Source: Candidatus Thermoplasmatota archaeon (GTDB lineage: Archaea > Thermoplasmatota > SW-10-69-26 > JACQPN01 > JAJPHT01). From it: 50,193 bases of DNA. Position numbers and translations under genes: made by a program. Numbering within the stretch: position 1 is the first letter of the stretch; the number at the start of each line of letters is the position of its first letter. Of the stretch, positions 34,301-41,766 are shown piece by piece. The notes under the pieces were generated by a model. It was not told the DNA's origin. It ran no database searches and saw only the letters and a program-made list of their open reading frames with translations. The stretch covers positions 1 to 50,193 of the forward strand of contig DATLGO010000083.1 in the NCBI GenBank assembly GCA_035540375.1. Reading direction: 5' to 3'.

Positions 34301-37300
34301 CGAGCCCGCGTCCTCGACCGTGAAGGGAACGTTGAGCGTCGACCCGTTGACGGCCGCGGCCCCAAGGCTCGGCGGGAGGTCGATCGTGGTCCGCGGGGCC
34401 ACGGGATCGACAAGGAGGGGCTCGAGAACGCGATGGCTGCGACCCGACAGGTCCGTGAGGTTCGTCGAGAGCGCGTAGGTTCCGGGGGGCACGCCGGAAA
34501 GGTTCCACGTCACGCGCGCCCAACCCTGCGCAAGCTGTTCCTCGGCGATCGGGATCGTCGCGCCCGCGCCCACGAGCGAGACGTTCACCCGATGTCCCGG
34601 GCTCGCGCGGGCGGGCACGGTCGGCGCCGCGACGGGCGAGGCGGTTCCCCCCTGGCCGAGCGCGACCACCTCGTAGACGAGGTCGACGTCCGTGGGCGGC
34701 GCGTCGACGTGCGACGTGGCTTCGACGTTCGCGATCTTCTCGCGCGCGAGCGTGTCGAGCCGCGTCCGGTAGAGATCGTACGATTCCGCGAGCGCGCCCG
34801 CGTTCCAGGCGAGACGGACCCGGGTCGCGGCCGAGGCGGAGGCGAGGCCGGTCGCGGGTCCCGGAAGCGTCGCGCTCACGACCGTCGCGACGGCGGCGCC
34901 CGGCGTCGTCTCGAGCCCGTGCTCGGTGATCCGGACGACGTCGATGCGGTGCGTCGCCGGGGAGGCCCCGGGCGCGCCGTCCCGGAAGCGCAGGGCGGGA
35001 GCGCGCGCGTCGACGTGCCCCACGATCTCGAAGGCGCCCGTGGCGTTGCGCCGCAAGACGTCGTAGCCGACGACCGTCTCGCCTCGCGTCGCGGGCGGCG
35101 CCCAGGTCAGATGGACGGCTCCCGCGGCCGAGACGCCGCTCGGGACGGTCGAGCAATCCGACGACGCGCAGGCTTCCGCGGGGGGGTCGACGAAGGCGGG
35201 GCGCGGCATCGCGATCCATTCGTCCGGACCGGGCCTCGCGAGCGGCTCGTCCCCGCATCTCAGGCACCCGTGATCCTCGACGTCGCGCTCCACGAGGAGC
35301 GCGAGCTCGACGGGGCCGTTCGCGCTCGAGAGGGCCCGCGGGACGACGGGCGCGACCGCGCGCGGTCCGTTGTCGACCACGACGGATCGGAAGGCGCGCC
35401 AGGGTTCGAGGTCCGGCGCGGCCGGCAGGGAAGCGGGGCCGGCCGCGATCCGCGCGCGCGGATAGGCCGAAGCCGTCACCCCATGGGCGCCGTCGTCGAA
35501 ACGCCTGCGCCCATCCCCGTCCCGCGCGTCGGTGGGCCACGCCGCGACCCACCGCGAGCCCGAACGGACGCCGTCCGCGAGGCGCACGCCATCGATCGCG
35601 AACTCGACGCGGTCCACGAGCTGCGGCGCCATCGCCGCGAGCGCGCCCTCGATCCTCGCTTCGAGGAGGCTCTCGCCGGAGAGGGGACCCTCGGTCGCGC
35701 CGCCCACGTCGAGCCGGACGGAGATGGCGGGCGAGAGGACGGAGGCGAGCGCGTCCGCGGCCTGCCCCGTGGCGGCGGCGTCGAGACCGAACGCCGCGAA
35801 CCTCCCGAGCGCGGTCGACGCCTCCTGTTTCCAGAACCAGCCCTCGCGACCCGACGAGGGACGCGCCGACGCGGCGACCGCGTTCGTCCACGCGGGATTG
35901 TCGCCCCGGTAGCGATCGAGCCCGGCGCCATCGACGAAGAAGGCGAAACCGAGACCGGAAGCCCCGGGAAGGACGGAGAGCGACGCCTGGCCGCGCCCGC
36001 CGGGCGAAAGGAGGTACGCGTCGTGCCCCGCGCGATCGACGAGCGTCGCGCTCGTCGCGACGTTCGAGGCGGCGGGCACGGCGACGAACGCCTGCGCCTC
36101 CGTGCCGGCTTCGTAGGTGTCGTCGCCGCTTGCGTCGACGAGGATGGCCATGCCTTCGCGCGCGTAGGCCTGGACGCGATCGGGCGCGCCCCGCGCGGCG
36201 GATCTCGTGAGGTCGCGACCGCTGCCGTCGTAGAGGAGCGCGACGCCGCCCTTGAGCGCCGCGGCCTGACCGTGCCCCGGCGAAAATTCCCGCGGGACGA
36301 GGACCCGGACGTCGTCGCCGTCCGCGTCGAAGAGGACGCCGACGGCTCCGTTGCGGGCGAAGCCCTGCGACTCGTTCTCGGCGCGGAGCGTGTCCGCGCC
36401 CGCGCCCGCGAGCGCGAGGAGACCGACGGTGACGCCGGGCGAGAAGGGCCCGAGCGCCGCGACCGCGCTCTCGTACGAAGCGGGCGCGCCCGCGATGTGG
36501 GTCTCGCCGGCCCCCTGCGCGAGCCGTCCGGCGGTGAGCGTGTTTTCTCCGCCGTGGTCGAGGAGGACGCCCCATCCGGCCGCGCCGTACCCCTGGCCGC
36601 TTGCCGCGGCGTCCGGCGCGCGGACGCCGGGCCCGAGCGCGATCGCGTAGTCGTCCGGGGCCGAACCGCGCCGCTCGAGGAGGCCGACGCCTCCGAGGGC
36701 GGCGCCCTGGGCGTGGGCGCGCGCGAGCGCCGGGGGAGCGGTCACCGTGTCGTTCTCGAGCCGCACGAGGAAGGAGGCGGCGCCGTCCCCGGCGACGACG
36801 AGCACGCCGATGCCGAGCACCCCGGCCCCTTGGGCGGCGCCGTACACGGCGCGGGCGCCGACGCACGCGGCGCATCGGCTCGCGTTCACCGTCGCCTCGA
36901 AACGGTCGCGTCCGGCGGCGTCATGGAGGAGGCCGACGCCCAGCACGCCCGCCCCCTGCGTTCCCGCGACGGCGACGCTCGTCCCGGCGGGGGCCCGTCC
37001 GCCGACGGGCGAGGCCCCCTCGTAGCGGTAGAGGTCGTCGCCCGCGAGGTCGAGCGCCACCGCCACGGGGTGCGTCGGGGTCGAGCCCCCCGCCCGGTTC
37101 CGGTAGACGTCGTTGCCGCCGAGGTCGACGATCATGGCGTAGTCCACGTCGGCCTCGTAGAGGGTCGGCGTCGCGTCGCCGACCGCGAGCCCCGCGGCGG
37201 GCAGCCGGAGCACGAAACCGGTTCCGCCCACGGGTCGATCCGAAGGGTCCTGCGCGTCCGTCCCGGCGAGCGCTTCGAGGACGTCGCCCGCGAGCGGGCC

Positions 37301-40201
37301 GTCGCCGTCGCCGTCCTCCCCCGGCCGCGCGACGTCGATGAAGATGGCCTGCGATGCCGTCCGGACGCGATTGTTGCGCGCGGGCGACGCGTCCCGGGAC
37401 GCGTTCGGGGCCGACACCGCGTACACGTCGGATCCGCCGAGATCGGCGAAGAGCGCGACGCCCGGTCCCGAGGATTGTCGGAGGTCCTCGTTCTCCGCCA
37501 GGGTGTCCACCACGATCACGTAACGGTCGTTTCCTCCGAGGTCGATGAAGGCGCTCCGGCCGGAGGCCTCGGCGCGCGCCTGCAGGCGGGCCTCGTGATC
37601 ATCGTCGCCGTCGAGATCGAGGAGCGCCGCGAAGCCCGCGGTCGCGACCGCGGCGTTCCTTACGACATAGCGGTCGCGGCCCGCCGCGTCCAGGAGGACG
37701 CCGTACGAGCTTGCGCCCGACGCGTGGGCGATGTCGCGCGCGAGGTAAGCGTCGTCGCCCGCAAGGTCGAGGAGGAATCCCCGCCCCGCTGCGAGGACGC
37801 CGTGCTCTCCCGCCTCGTAGCGATCGTTGCCCCCGAGATCGATCGAGACCCCGCCGACGGCCGTGTTGTTTCCGTACGCGTCGGCGTCGTCGAGACCCAG
37901 GTCGATCGTCAGGAGGGCGGGGCGATCGAACCGGCTCGGCGCGCCGGCGAGGCCGACGGCGAGCCGCCCCGGCACGTGGACGAGAAGGCCGTCGTCGCGC
38001 GGCGTGAGCGGCGTCGCGACGACGGCGTCGCCCGGCCGGTTCGGATCCGAGCCGAGGAGGGCCTCGATCAGGTCCGGAACGCGGTCGTCGTCGCGGTCGG
38101 ACGTGGCGGGGTCGGGGTCGGGCGACGTGTCCACGCCGTCGGGGACGAGGTCGCCGTCCCCGTCGCCCACGGTCTGGACGCGCGGGCCGAGGTGGACGAC
38201 CACCGCGCGCTCCCGTCCCGGCGAGAGGGCGGCGACAGGCGCGGGGTCGTTCGCGCGCGGGAACGCGTCGACGCCCGCGGCGTCGAGGAAGAGCGCGACG
38301 CCGCGCGCCCCCGAGGCCGTCTCCGGCCGGGGGAGGCCGAAGCAGGCCGCGGGAGGCGCAGGGCAGGTCCCGTTGTACCGGTCGTCCCCGCCGAGGTCCG
38401 CGAGGCCCGCGAACGTCGCGCTCGCGGGCGACGCGTCGTGGAGCGCGGAGAATCCGCTTCCGCGGTACGTGTCGTTTCCCGAGACGTCGACGAGGAGGCC
38501 GGTCGCGAACGAGGCCACGTCGGTCGTGCGCGCGCGACCGAGGGGACCCGAGGATTGGTAGCGGTCCGCGCCGAGGAGGTCGATCGTCATCCCCACCGCG
38601 TCGACGCCGTGGGCGAGCGCGAGCTCGCCGCCGTCGTAGACGTCGCTTCCGGCCGCGTCCACGAGGAGGCCGAGCGCGGGCGCCCCGGGGCGTCCGCGCG
38701 CCGCGCCGAGCGTGAACGGCTCGACGGCGCGGTAGCGATCGTTCCCGCCGAGGTCGATCGCGACCGAGGAGCGGAGCATGGCGGCGTCGACGGGCGTCCT
38801 GAGGGTCGGGCCCGCGAGATCGAGCCCCGCAAGCGGGGCTTCGTAGACGTCGTCGCCGCCGAGGTCGAGGAGCAGGGCGGGCGCGAAGGGCAGGACGTCG
38901 CGCGTCACGTGCGTCGCGTCGGCGCCGAGGATGACGATCAGGCCATCGTTGTACAGGACGCCGGGCGCGCCGAGGGTGGTCGCGGGGACGCGGGCGGCGC
39001 CGACGAGCGCGAGCGCGCGCGCCTCCGCGACGACCCCGGCCGAGGCCTCGAGGACGCGTTCGCGGCGGGCCCCGATCCCGGCGACGCCTTCGCGCAGGAG
39101 GATCGCCTCGTCGCGGGTGAGGGGGCCGTCCGCGGCGAGCAGGGCCGCGAAGCGCTCCGATGCGTCGGGCGTGGCCGCGTCGCGATGGGCGGCGAGGGCG
39201 CGGAGGAGACGCCCGACCGCCGCCGCGAGATCCGACCCGAGGAGCCTCTCGAGATCGGACGCGTCGGCGCGGGTCGCCGCGGAGGGGGCGTCCGGCTCGC
39301 GGCGCAGGCGCGCGAGGGCTTCGGCGAGGTCGACCTCGAGCGCGGGCGGCCGCGCCGCGACGGCCGCTTCGAGCAGCGCGTGGAAGTTCGGAGCATCCGC
39401 GGCGAGCGAGGCGTTCGCGCCCGCGCGCAGGAGCCGCGGCCACTCGGCCGCGAGCGTGGCGGCGAGACGCGCCCCGCCGTCGCGGCCGGCGGCCTCGAGG
39501 AGGCGCCCGAGGGGATGGGCGAGGTCGGGAGGGACGCCCTCGACAGGGTCGGCGCGGGAGACGGCGGTCGCCCCGCCCGCGAGCTTCCGCAGGACGAGGT
39601 CCACGTCCGCGCCAGGGTCGAGCGGGGGGCTTGCCAGCCTTGCGCGGTCGGCCGCCTGCGCCGCCGGAAGGGCACGCCGCGCCGCCTCGACGGCGGCGTG
39701 CGCGACGCGGGCGGCCTCCAGCAGCGCGTCGAGGTCGATCGCCGCGAACGGGTCCCCCTCCCCGGTCGCGGCCTCGCTAAGCGCGCGGTCGAGGTCTTCG
39801 GCGGTCGCGGCGGCAAAGGCCTGGTCGCGAAGCGTCCGCGCGCGGGCGACGCCGCCCGCGAGGCGCTCGACCTCGGCGGCGACGGCCGGATGGTCGAACG
39901 CGAATCGGGCGAGGGCCGCGCGTTCGGCCTCCGTCGCCGGTCGACCGAGCGCCTCGAACCAGGCGCTCCATCCGCCGTTCGCGAAGGGCGAACGGGGCGC
40001 GCCGAGCAGCCCGGAGACCGTCGTCGCGCCGAGGGCGAGGTCCTCCCCCAGGAGGGCCGGGAGCGGAGAACCCGCCTCCCGGACCGGGGTCCCGCCCGCG
40101 GCGGCGAGGGCGGGATGCAGCAGGAGCAGGACGAGGAGGACGACCCGACCGGCGGGGCCGGCCGACCGGGGGCGGGATCCTGCGATCGGCGCGGTCGACA
40201 T
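31316..40201 (-). CDS. Giant secreted protein (2961 aa) with D-GG-x-D-x-Y repeats and FN3/Ig modules
   Basis: The signal peptide (RVVLLVLLLLHPALAAAGG) ends at about residue 37. Residues about 40-430 are helical and Ala-rich (AARVAHAAVEAARRAL). Residues about 437-1437 carry some 27 copies of a repeat centred on LLxDLGGNDRYxxxx, interrupted near 680-720 by thrombospondin-3-like loops (DGDGDLVPDGVDTSPDPDP). The rest is FN3 and Ig-like modules (RVGLRWDAATDDVGVVAYRL near 2790), with several 'DRAGN' and 'DAAGN' turns. A C-terminal segment (TEALVALAIGWILA) and RPRRRDR form the anchor. The ATG at 40201 rather than one 54 nt upstream is chosen because the shared promoter element and a TATA-like TTATCG (40240-40235) lie between them. 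Probably a calcium-binding surface or adhesion protein. Confidence 0.88.
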   Translation of the reverse strand: MSTAPIAGSRPRSAGPAGRVVLLVLLLLHPALAAAGGTPVREAGSPLPALLGEDLALGATTVSGLLGAPRSPFANGGWSAWFEALGRPATEAERAALARFAFDHPAVAAEVERLAGGVARARTLRDQAFAAATAEDLDRALSEAATGEGDPFAAIDLDALLEAARVAHAAVEAARRALPAAQAADRARLASPPLDPGADVDLVLRKLAGGATAVSRADPVEGVPPDLAHPLGRLLEAAGRDGGARLAATLAAEWPRLLRAGANASLAADAPNFHALLEAAVAARPPALEVDLAEALARLRREPDAPSAATRADASDLERLLGSDLAAAVGRLLRALAAHRDAATPDASERFAALLAADGPLTRDEAILLREGVAGIGARRERVLEASAGVVAEARALALVGAARVPATTLGAPGVLYNDGLIVILGADATHVTRDVLPFAPALLLDLGGDDVYEAPLAGLDLAGPTLRTPVDAAMLRSSVAIDLGGNDRYRAVEPFTLGAARGRPGAPALGLLVDAAGSDVYDGGELALAHGVDAVGMTIDLLGADRYQSSGPLGRARTTDVASFATGLLVDVSGNDTYRGSGFSALHDASPASATFAGLADLGGDDRYNGTCPAPPAACFGLPRPETASGARGVALFLDAAGVDAFPRANDPAPVAALSPGRERAVVVHLGPRVQTVGDGDGDLVPDGVDTSPDPDPATSDRDDDRVPDLIEALLGSDPNRPGDAVVATPLTPRDDGLLVHVPGRLAVGLAGAPSRFDRPALLTIDLGLDDADAYGNNTAVGGVSIDLGGNDRYEAGEHGVLAAGRGFLLDLAGDDAYLARDIAHASGASSYGVLLDAAGRDRYVVRNAAVATAGFAALLDLDGDDDHEARLQARAEASGRSAFIDLGGNDRYVIVVDTLAENEDLRQSSGPGVALFADLGGSDVYAVSAPNASRDASPARNNRVRTASQAIFIDVARPGEDGDGDGPLAGDVLEALAGTDAQDPSDRPVGGTGFVLRLPAAGLAVGDATPTLYEADVDYAMIVDLGGNDVYRNRAGGSTPTHPVAVALDLAGDDLYRYEGASPVGGRAPAGTSVAVAGTQGAGVLGVGLLHDAAGRDRFEATVNASRCAACVGARAVYGAAQGAGVLGIGVLVVAGDGAASFLVRLENDTVTAPPALARAHAQGAALGGVGLLERRGSAPDDYAIALGPGVRAPDAAASGQGYGAAGWGVLLDHGGENTLTAGRLAQGAGETHIAGAPASYESAVAALGPFSPGVTVGLLALAGAGADTLRAENESQGFARNGAVGVLFDADGDDVRVLVPREFSPGHGQAAALKGGVALLYDGSGRDLTRSAARGAPDRVQAYAREGMAILVDASGDDTYEAGTEAQAFVAVPAASNVATSATLVDRAGHDAYLLSPGGRGQASLSVLPGASGLGFAFFVDGAGLDRYRGDNPAWTNAVAASARPSSGREGWFWKQEASTALGRFAAFGLDAAATGQAADALASVLSPAISVRLDVGGATEGPLSGESLLEARIEGALAAMAPQLVDRVEFAIDGVRLADGVRSGSRWVAAWPTDARDGDGRRRFDDGAHGVTASAYPRARIAAGPASLPAAPDLEPWRAFRSVVVDNGPRAVAPVVPRALSSANGPVELALLVERDVEDHGCLRCGDEPLARPGPDEWIAMPRPAFVDPPAEACASSDCSTVPSGVSAAGAVHLTWAPPATRGETVVGYDVLRRNATGAFEIVGHVDARAPALRFRDGAPGASPATHRIDVVRITEHGLETTPGAAVATVVSATLPGPATGLASASAATRVRLAWNAGALAESYDLYRTRLDTLAREKIANVEATSHVDAPPTDVDLVYEVVALGQGGTASPVAAPTVPARASPGHRVNVSLVGAGATIPIAEEQLAQGWARVTWNLSGVPPGTYALSTNLTDLSGRSHRVLEPLLVDPVAPRTTIDLPPSLGAAAVNGSTLNVPFTVEDAGSGVTRTVVYARLAPAEAPGQGAWSRLALVEWAANGSAPLRATGNVTLAGARDGFALSVFAVSEDAAGNVEGLPPGVRPWPATENELRDGVSAALVAGRWTTRPIDLRAPSIVASPARHDVRPGTPVPFQVLAFDDGLGLASVTLAVGGDEIAMSPRGSGRHEAIWTADAEGVHVAVARAVDAAGNVREATAGIVAVDGSPPVIEEAWIEFGSGRVKGHAGERARLLARVADDVAEPAAIAVTADVSSVSRARAAVLVWDPVERVHRSEYFTVDRLAENASARVAVTAVDRMGHAASAVVAVSVDGTRVAATTPTVVERGPTWLVVEWITDVPARGAVEYGETIRLGDRTPIGVESRTHRVRVTGLEPERSLHLRTLSIGPGGIETLSDILETATGSGLDVSLVVGQAVSRGPFAVLANVSRHDGSDARAVIDVVARSPRGVERVLARGAPNGAPVAVDLGDAWDGVHAVFARASDGRYRGESAAVAVVLDREAPVVRASRALVLAPGAWALVEVEERGSGFDLEAIDWTFDGARCAPLRLGDLLRCRVPPLAGEEARMELRVPDRAGNVATLDRRAPVERAGLAVVASSLANGAGGAALAPGGLARLEVALARDVSDGVVADLSALGGSDRTALARTGPGRYLLEHPVPASLPDAEVAIPYRVVDGEDVVEGIARARVDGTPPRIVLAEVHEARASAIGILLVTDEPTHALLRASGREARSSSPATHHWLDLEGLGAGREHVVALEVADEAGHAASATLRARTTPDTAPPSSVERLIATYLGAGRVGLRWDAATDDVGVVAYRLTTSSGPVLVNGTSTVATLSPGRHVVRVEAVDAAGLAGAPALVPVEVPREPRLAGGRVEPRLAGPGIYAFRIDASDAADADIVVLVDGAPHRMEREDPSCSSPCSYVARVSVGPETIASGSHRFSFLATGPDWTVGYPADGRALAGPVVVLGLSSPSTSTQSFAARPTPLGTEALVALAIGWILARPRRRDR
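35890..38890 (-). repeat. About 27 degenerate DLGGNDxY coding repeats
   Basis: Repeats of the form hydrophobic-D-L-G-G-N/D-D-x-Y recur roughly every 25-60 codons inside the 2961-aa protein. Examples are LLLDLGGDDVYEAPL, VAIDLGGNDRYRAVE, LLVDVSGNDTYRGSG and VLLDAAGRDRYVVRN; the later ones degenerate (VLFDADGDDVRVL). The acidic Gly-rich turn resembles RTX-like calcium loops but is not the canonical nonapeptide. Boundaries are approximate. Confidence 0.8.
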
Positions 40202-40244
40202 GAGGCCTCCGTCGGCGACAGTTCGAGTGCAAAACGATAAGCGC

Positions 40245-40263
40245 ATTGGAGGCACGCTGTGAA
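40245..40263 (-). promoter_or_regulatory. Shared 19-bp surface-gene element, copy 6 (consensus), minus strand
   Basis: On the minus strand it reads TTCACA-GCGTG-CCTCCAAT. Four bases later comes TTATCG (40240-40235), a TATA-like hexamer predicting a transcript start near 40211, ten bases before the ATG of the 2961-aa protein. It is the only copy on this strand and keeps the same orientation relative to its gene. Confidence 0.72.
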
Positions 40264-40320
40264 ATCGCCGCCCCCGGCGGCGCGCACGGCGCGGAAGACC
40301 CGTGTGCGTCCGGTGCGACG

Positions 40321-40731
40321 TCAGTGGGCGGGATCGTGGGCCCCGATCGTGTCCGTGTACGCCACGTGCACCATGAGCGTGTCCCGGAGGCCTCGCAGCT
40401 CGTCCGTGAACTGCCGCACGGCCGCGGCCGGGCCCTCGACGAGGAACACCTCGACGCAGTTGCCGCCCCCGTGGCTGTGGATGGCGCTCCGGATGATGCG
40501 CGCATGCGCATGGCGCAGCTCGAGGACGCGGCGGGAGTTCTCCTCGTAGACCGCCGTCACCGTCGCCGTGCGCGGGCCGCGCCCGCCGCCGCCCTGCGCC
40601 GCGAGGGTCGCGATGAGGTGGCGCAGGGCCGCCCGCACCACGTCGCTGCGGCCGGCGTAGCCGCCGCCCGCGATGAGGTCGTCCACCTGGGCGACGAGGG
40701 GGTCCGGGAGGCTCACGCTGAAAACGCTCAC
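40321..40731 (-). CDS. NikR-like ribbon-helix-helix metal regulator
   Basis: A 136-aa cytoplasmic regulator. The N-terminal ribbon-helix-helix (FSVSLPDPLVAQVDDLI ... GRSDVVRAALRHLI, residues 4-44) is followed by an ACT-like NikR C-terminal domain (residues about 55-130). The nickel-site pattern is present as H-x10-H-x-H-x4-C (RHAHARIIRSAIHSHGGGNC). Usual archaeal NikR has five residues between the last His and Cys; here there are four. Divergent transcription from a ZnuABC-type transporter implies that it controls that uptake system, so its metal could be zinc or manganese rather than nickel. The start is GTG at 40731, with no Shine-Dalgarno of its own, overlapping a short upstream ORF by GTGA. 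Confidence 0.88.
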   Translation of the reverse strand: MSVFSVSLPDPLVAQVDDLIAGGGYAGRSDVVRAALRHLIATLAAQGGGGRGPRTATVTAVYEENSRRVLELRHAHARIIRSAIHSHGGGNCVEVFLVEGPAAAVRQFTDELRGLRDTLMVHVAYTDTIGAHDPAH

Positions 40732-40757
40732 AAGGCTTTCATGATTCCTAGGAACAT
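40728..40757 (-). CDS. Possible 9-codon leader peptide coupled to the NikR-like gene
   Basis: An ATG at 40757 follows an ideal Shine-Dalgarno AGGAGG by about five bases and opens a 9-residue frame (MFLGIMKAL). Its TGA overlaps the GTG start of the regulator (GTGA). The regulator itself lacks a ribosome site, so the leader may load ribosomes onto it. A 10-bp palindrome TTCCTAGGAA (40745-40754) lies within the frame. The peptide sequence carries no metal ligands. Inference from spacing only. Confidence 0.45.
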   Translation of the reverse strand: MFLGIMKAL

Positions 40758-40766
40758 CAAGCCTCC

Positions 40767-40793
40767 TGTGAACGGCGACCCCGACCTTTCACA
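40767..40793. promoter_or_regulatory. Operator dyad TGTGAA-N15-TTCACA
   Basis: A perfect inverted pair, TGTGAA (40767-40772) and TTCACA (40788-40793), has half-site centres 21 bp apart, that is two helical turns. It lies in the divergent region between the NikR-like gene and the metal transporter. The layout (6-bp half sites, about 16-bp gap) is that of E. coli-type NikR operators (GTATGA-N16-TCATAC). It is a likely binding site for the adjacent regulator; the half-site sequence differs from the E. coli one. Confidence 0.55.
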
Positions 40794-40838
40794 ACGGTTG
40801 CGGAGAACGGCCGTGGCCATTGCGAGCAACAAGGAAGA

Positions 40839-40847
40839 TTCATAAAC
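40839..40847 (+). promoter_or_regulatory. TATA-like box of the metal transporter operon
   Basis: TTCATAAAC starts 28 nt before the ATG at 40867, predicting a leaderless transcript. Its complement TTTATGAA could also serve minus-strand transcription. Confidence 0.65.
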
Positions 40848-40866
40848 GCCGCCAGGCTGGACGCTC

Positions 40867-41766
40867 ATGGCCTCCATGCCTTCCCGCCTCGCCCTCGTCG
40901 CCGTCGTCCTCGTCGCCGCCGGTTGCGTCGGCCCCGCGCCCGCGCCGCGCGACGACATCGTCGCCTCGTTCTACCCCGTCCAGTTCCTCGCCGAGCGCAT
41001 CGCGGGCGACGACCTCGCCGTGGGCGTGCTCGTCTCCGCGGGCGTCGAGCCGCACGAGTACGACCTCCGGCCGAGCGACGTCGCGCGCCTCGGCGCCGCC
41101 CGCCTCGTCCTTCTCCACGGCGCCGACCTCGAAGGCTTCGCGAGCGAGGTCGCGACGGCGACGGCGAAGCGCGGGGTGCCGGTCGCGACGGTGACGGAGG
41201 GCATCGACCTCCGCAAGGCCATCGAGGAGGGCGAGGAGGTCGACGACCCGCACGTGTGGCTCGACCCCGTGCTTTTCGCCGAGGAGGCGAAGAACGCGCT
41301 CGCGGCGATCGAGGCCGCGGACCCCGCGAACGCGACCGCGCACCGCGCGCGCGCCGCGACCCTCGCCGCCGACCTCGCGACGCTCGCCGACGCGTACGAG
41401 GCGGGCCTCGCCATGTGCAAGAAGCGCGCGATCATCACGACGCACGCGGCCTTCGGCTACGTCGCGGCGCGGTACAACTTCACCGAGCACAGCGTGAGCG
41501 GCCTCGAGCCCGAGGCCGAGCCATCCGCGGAGGCCGTCCGGGCCGCCTCCGACCTCGCGCGCCGCGAGAACATCACCGTCATCTTCTTCGAGACGCTCGT
41601 CTCGCCGAAGGTCGCGCAGGTGATCGCGAACGAGATCGGCGGGGAGGCGCGCGTGCTCAATCCGATCGAGGGCCTCACGGACGAGGAGGCCGCGCGCGGC
41701 GAGGACTACTTCTCGATCATGCGGCAGAATCTCGCGGCCCTGCGGCACGCGATGGAGTGCGCCTGA
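40867..41766 (+). CDS. znuA: Metal-binding lipoprotein of a ZnuA/TroA-type ABC transporter
   Basis: A 299-aa cluster A-I solute-binding protein. The lipobox VLVAAGC (Cys at about residue 18) gives lipid anchoring outside the membrane. The expected metal ligands are seen: His in VEPHEYDL (about 61), His in DDPHVWLD (about 136), His in ITTHAAFG (about 197) and an acidic residue in FFETLVSPK (about 242). There is no His-rich loop, so zinc and manganese cannot be told apart. The gene starts leaderlessly and overlaps the ATPase gene (TGATG). Regulation is expected from the divergent NikR-like protein via the dyad at 40767. The symbol follows the family, not proven specificity. Confidence 0.9.
   Translation: MASMPSRLALVAVVLVAAGCVGPAPAPRDDIVASFYPVQFLAERIAGDDLAVGVLVSAGVEPHEYDLRPSDVARLGAARLVLLHGADLEGFASEVATATAKRGVPVATVTEGIDLRKAIEEGEEVDDPHVWLDPVLFAEEAKNALAAIEAADPANATAHRARAATLAADLATLADAYEAGLAMCKKRAIITTHAAFGYVAARYNFTEHSVSGLEPEAEPSAEAVRAASDLARRENITVIFFETLVSPKVAQVIANEIGGEARVLNPIEGLTDEEAARGEDYFSIMRQNLAALRHAMECA

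Noticed and set aside
31205-40240. A 3011-codon open frame on the plus strand
   Set aside because: It is the antisense shadow of the 2961-aa protein, with Arg/Glu/Gly-rich sequence lacking hydrophobic cores.
40788-40806. TTCACA before the metal transporter as another copy of the 19-bp element
   Set aside because: The right half (TGCGGAGA) does not match CCTCCAAT. The TTCACA is better explained as half of the TGTGAA-N15-TTCACA dyad.
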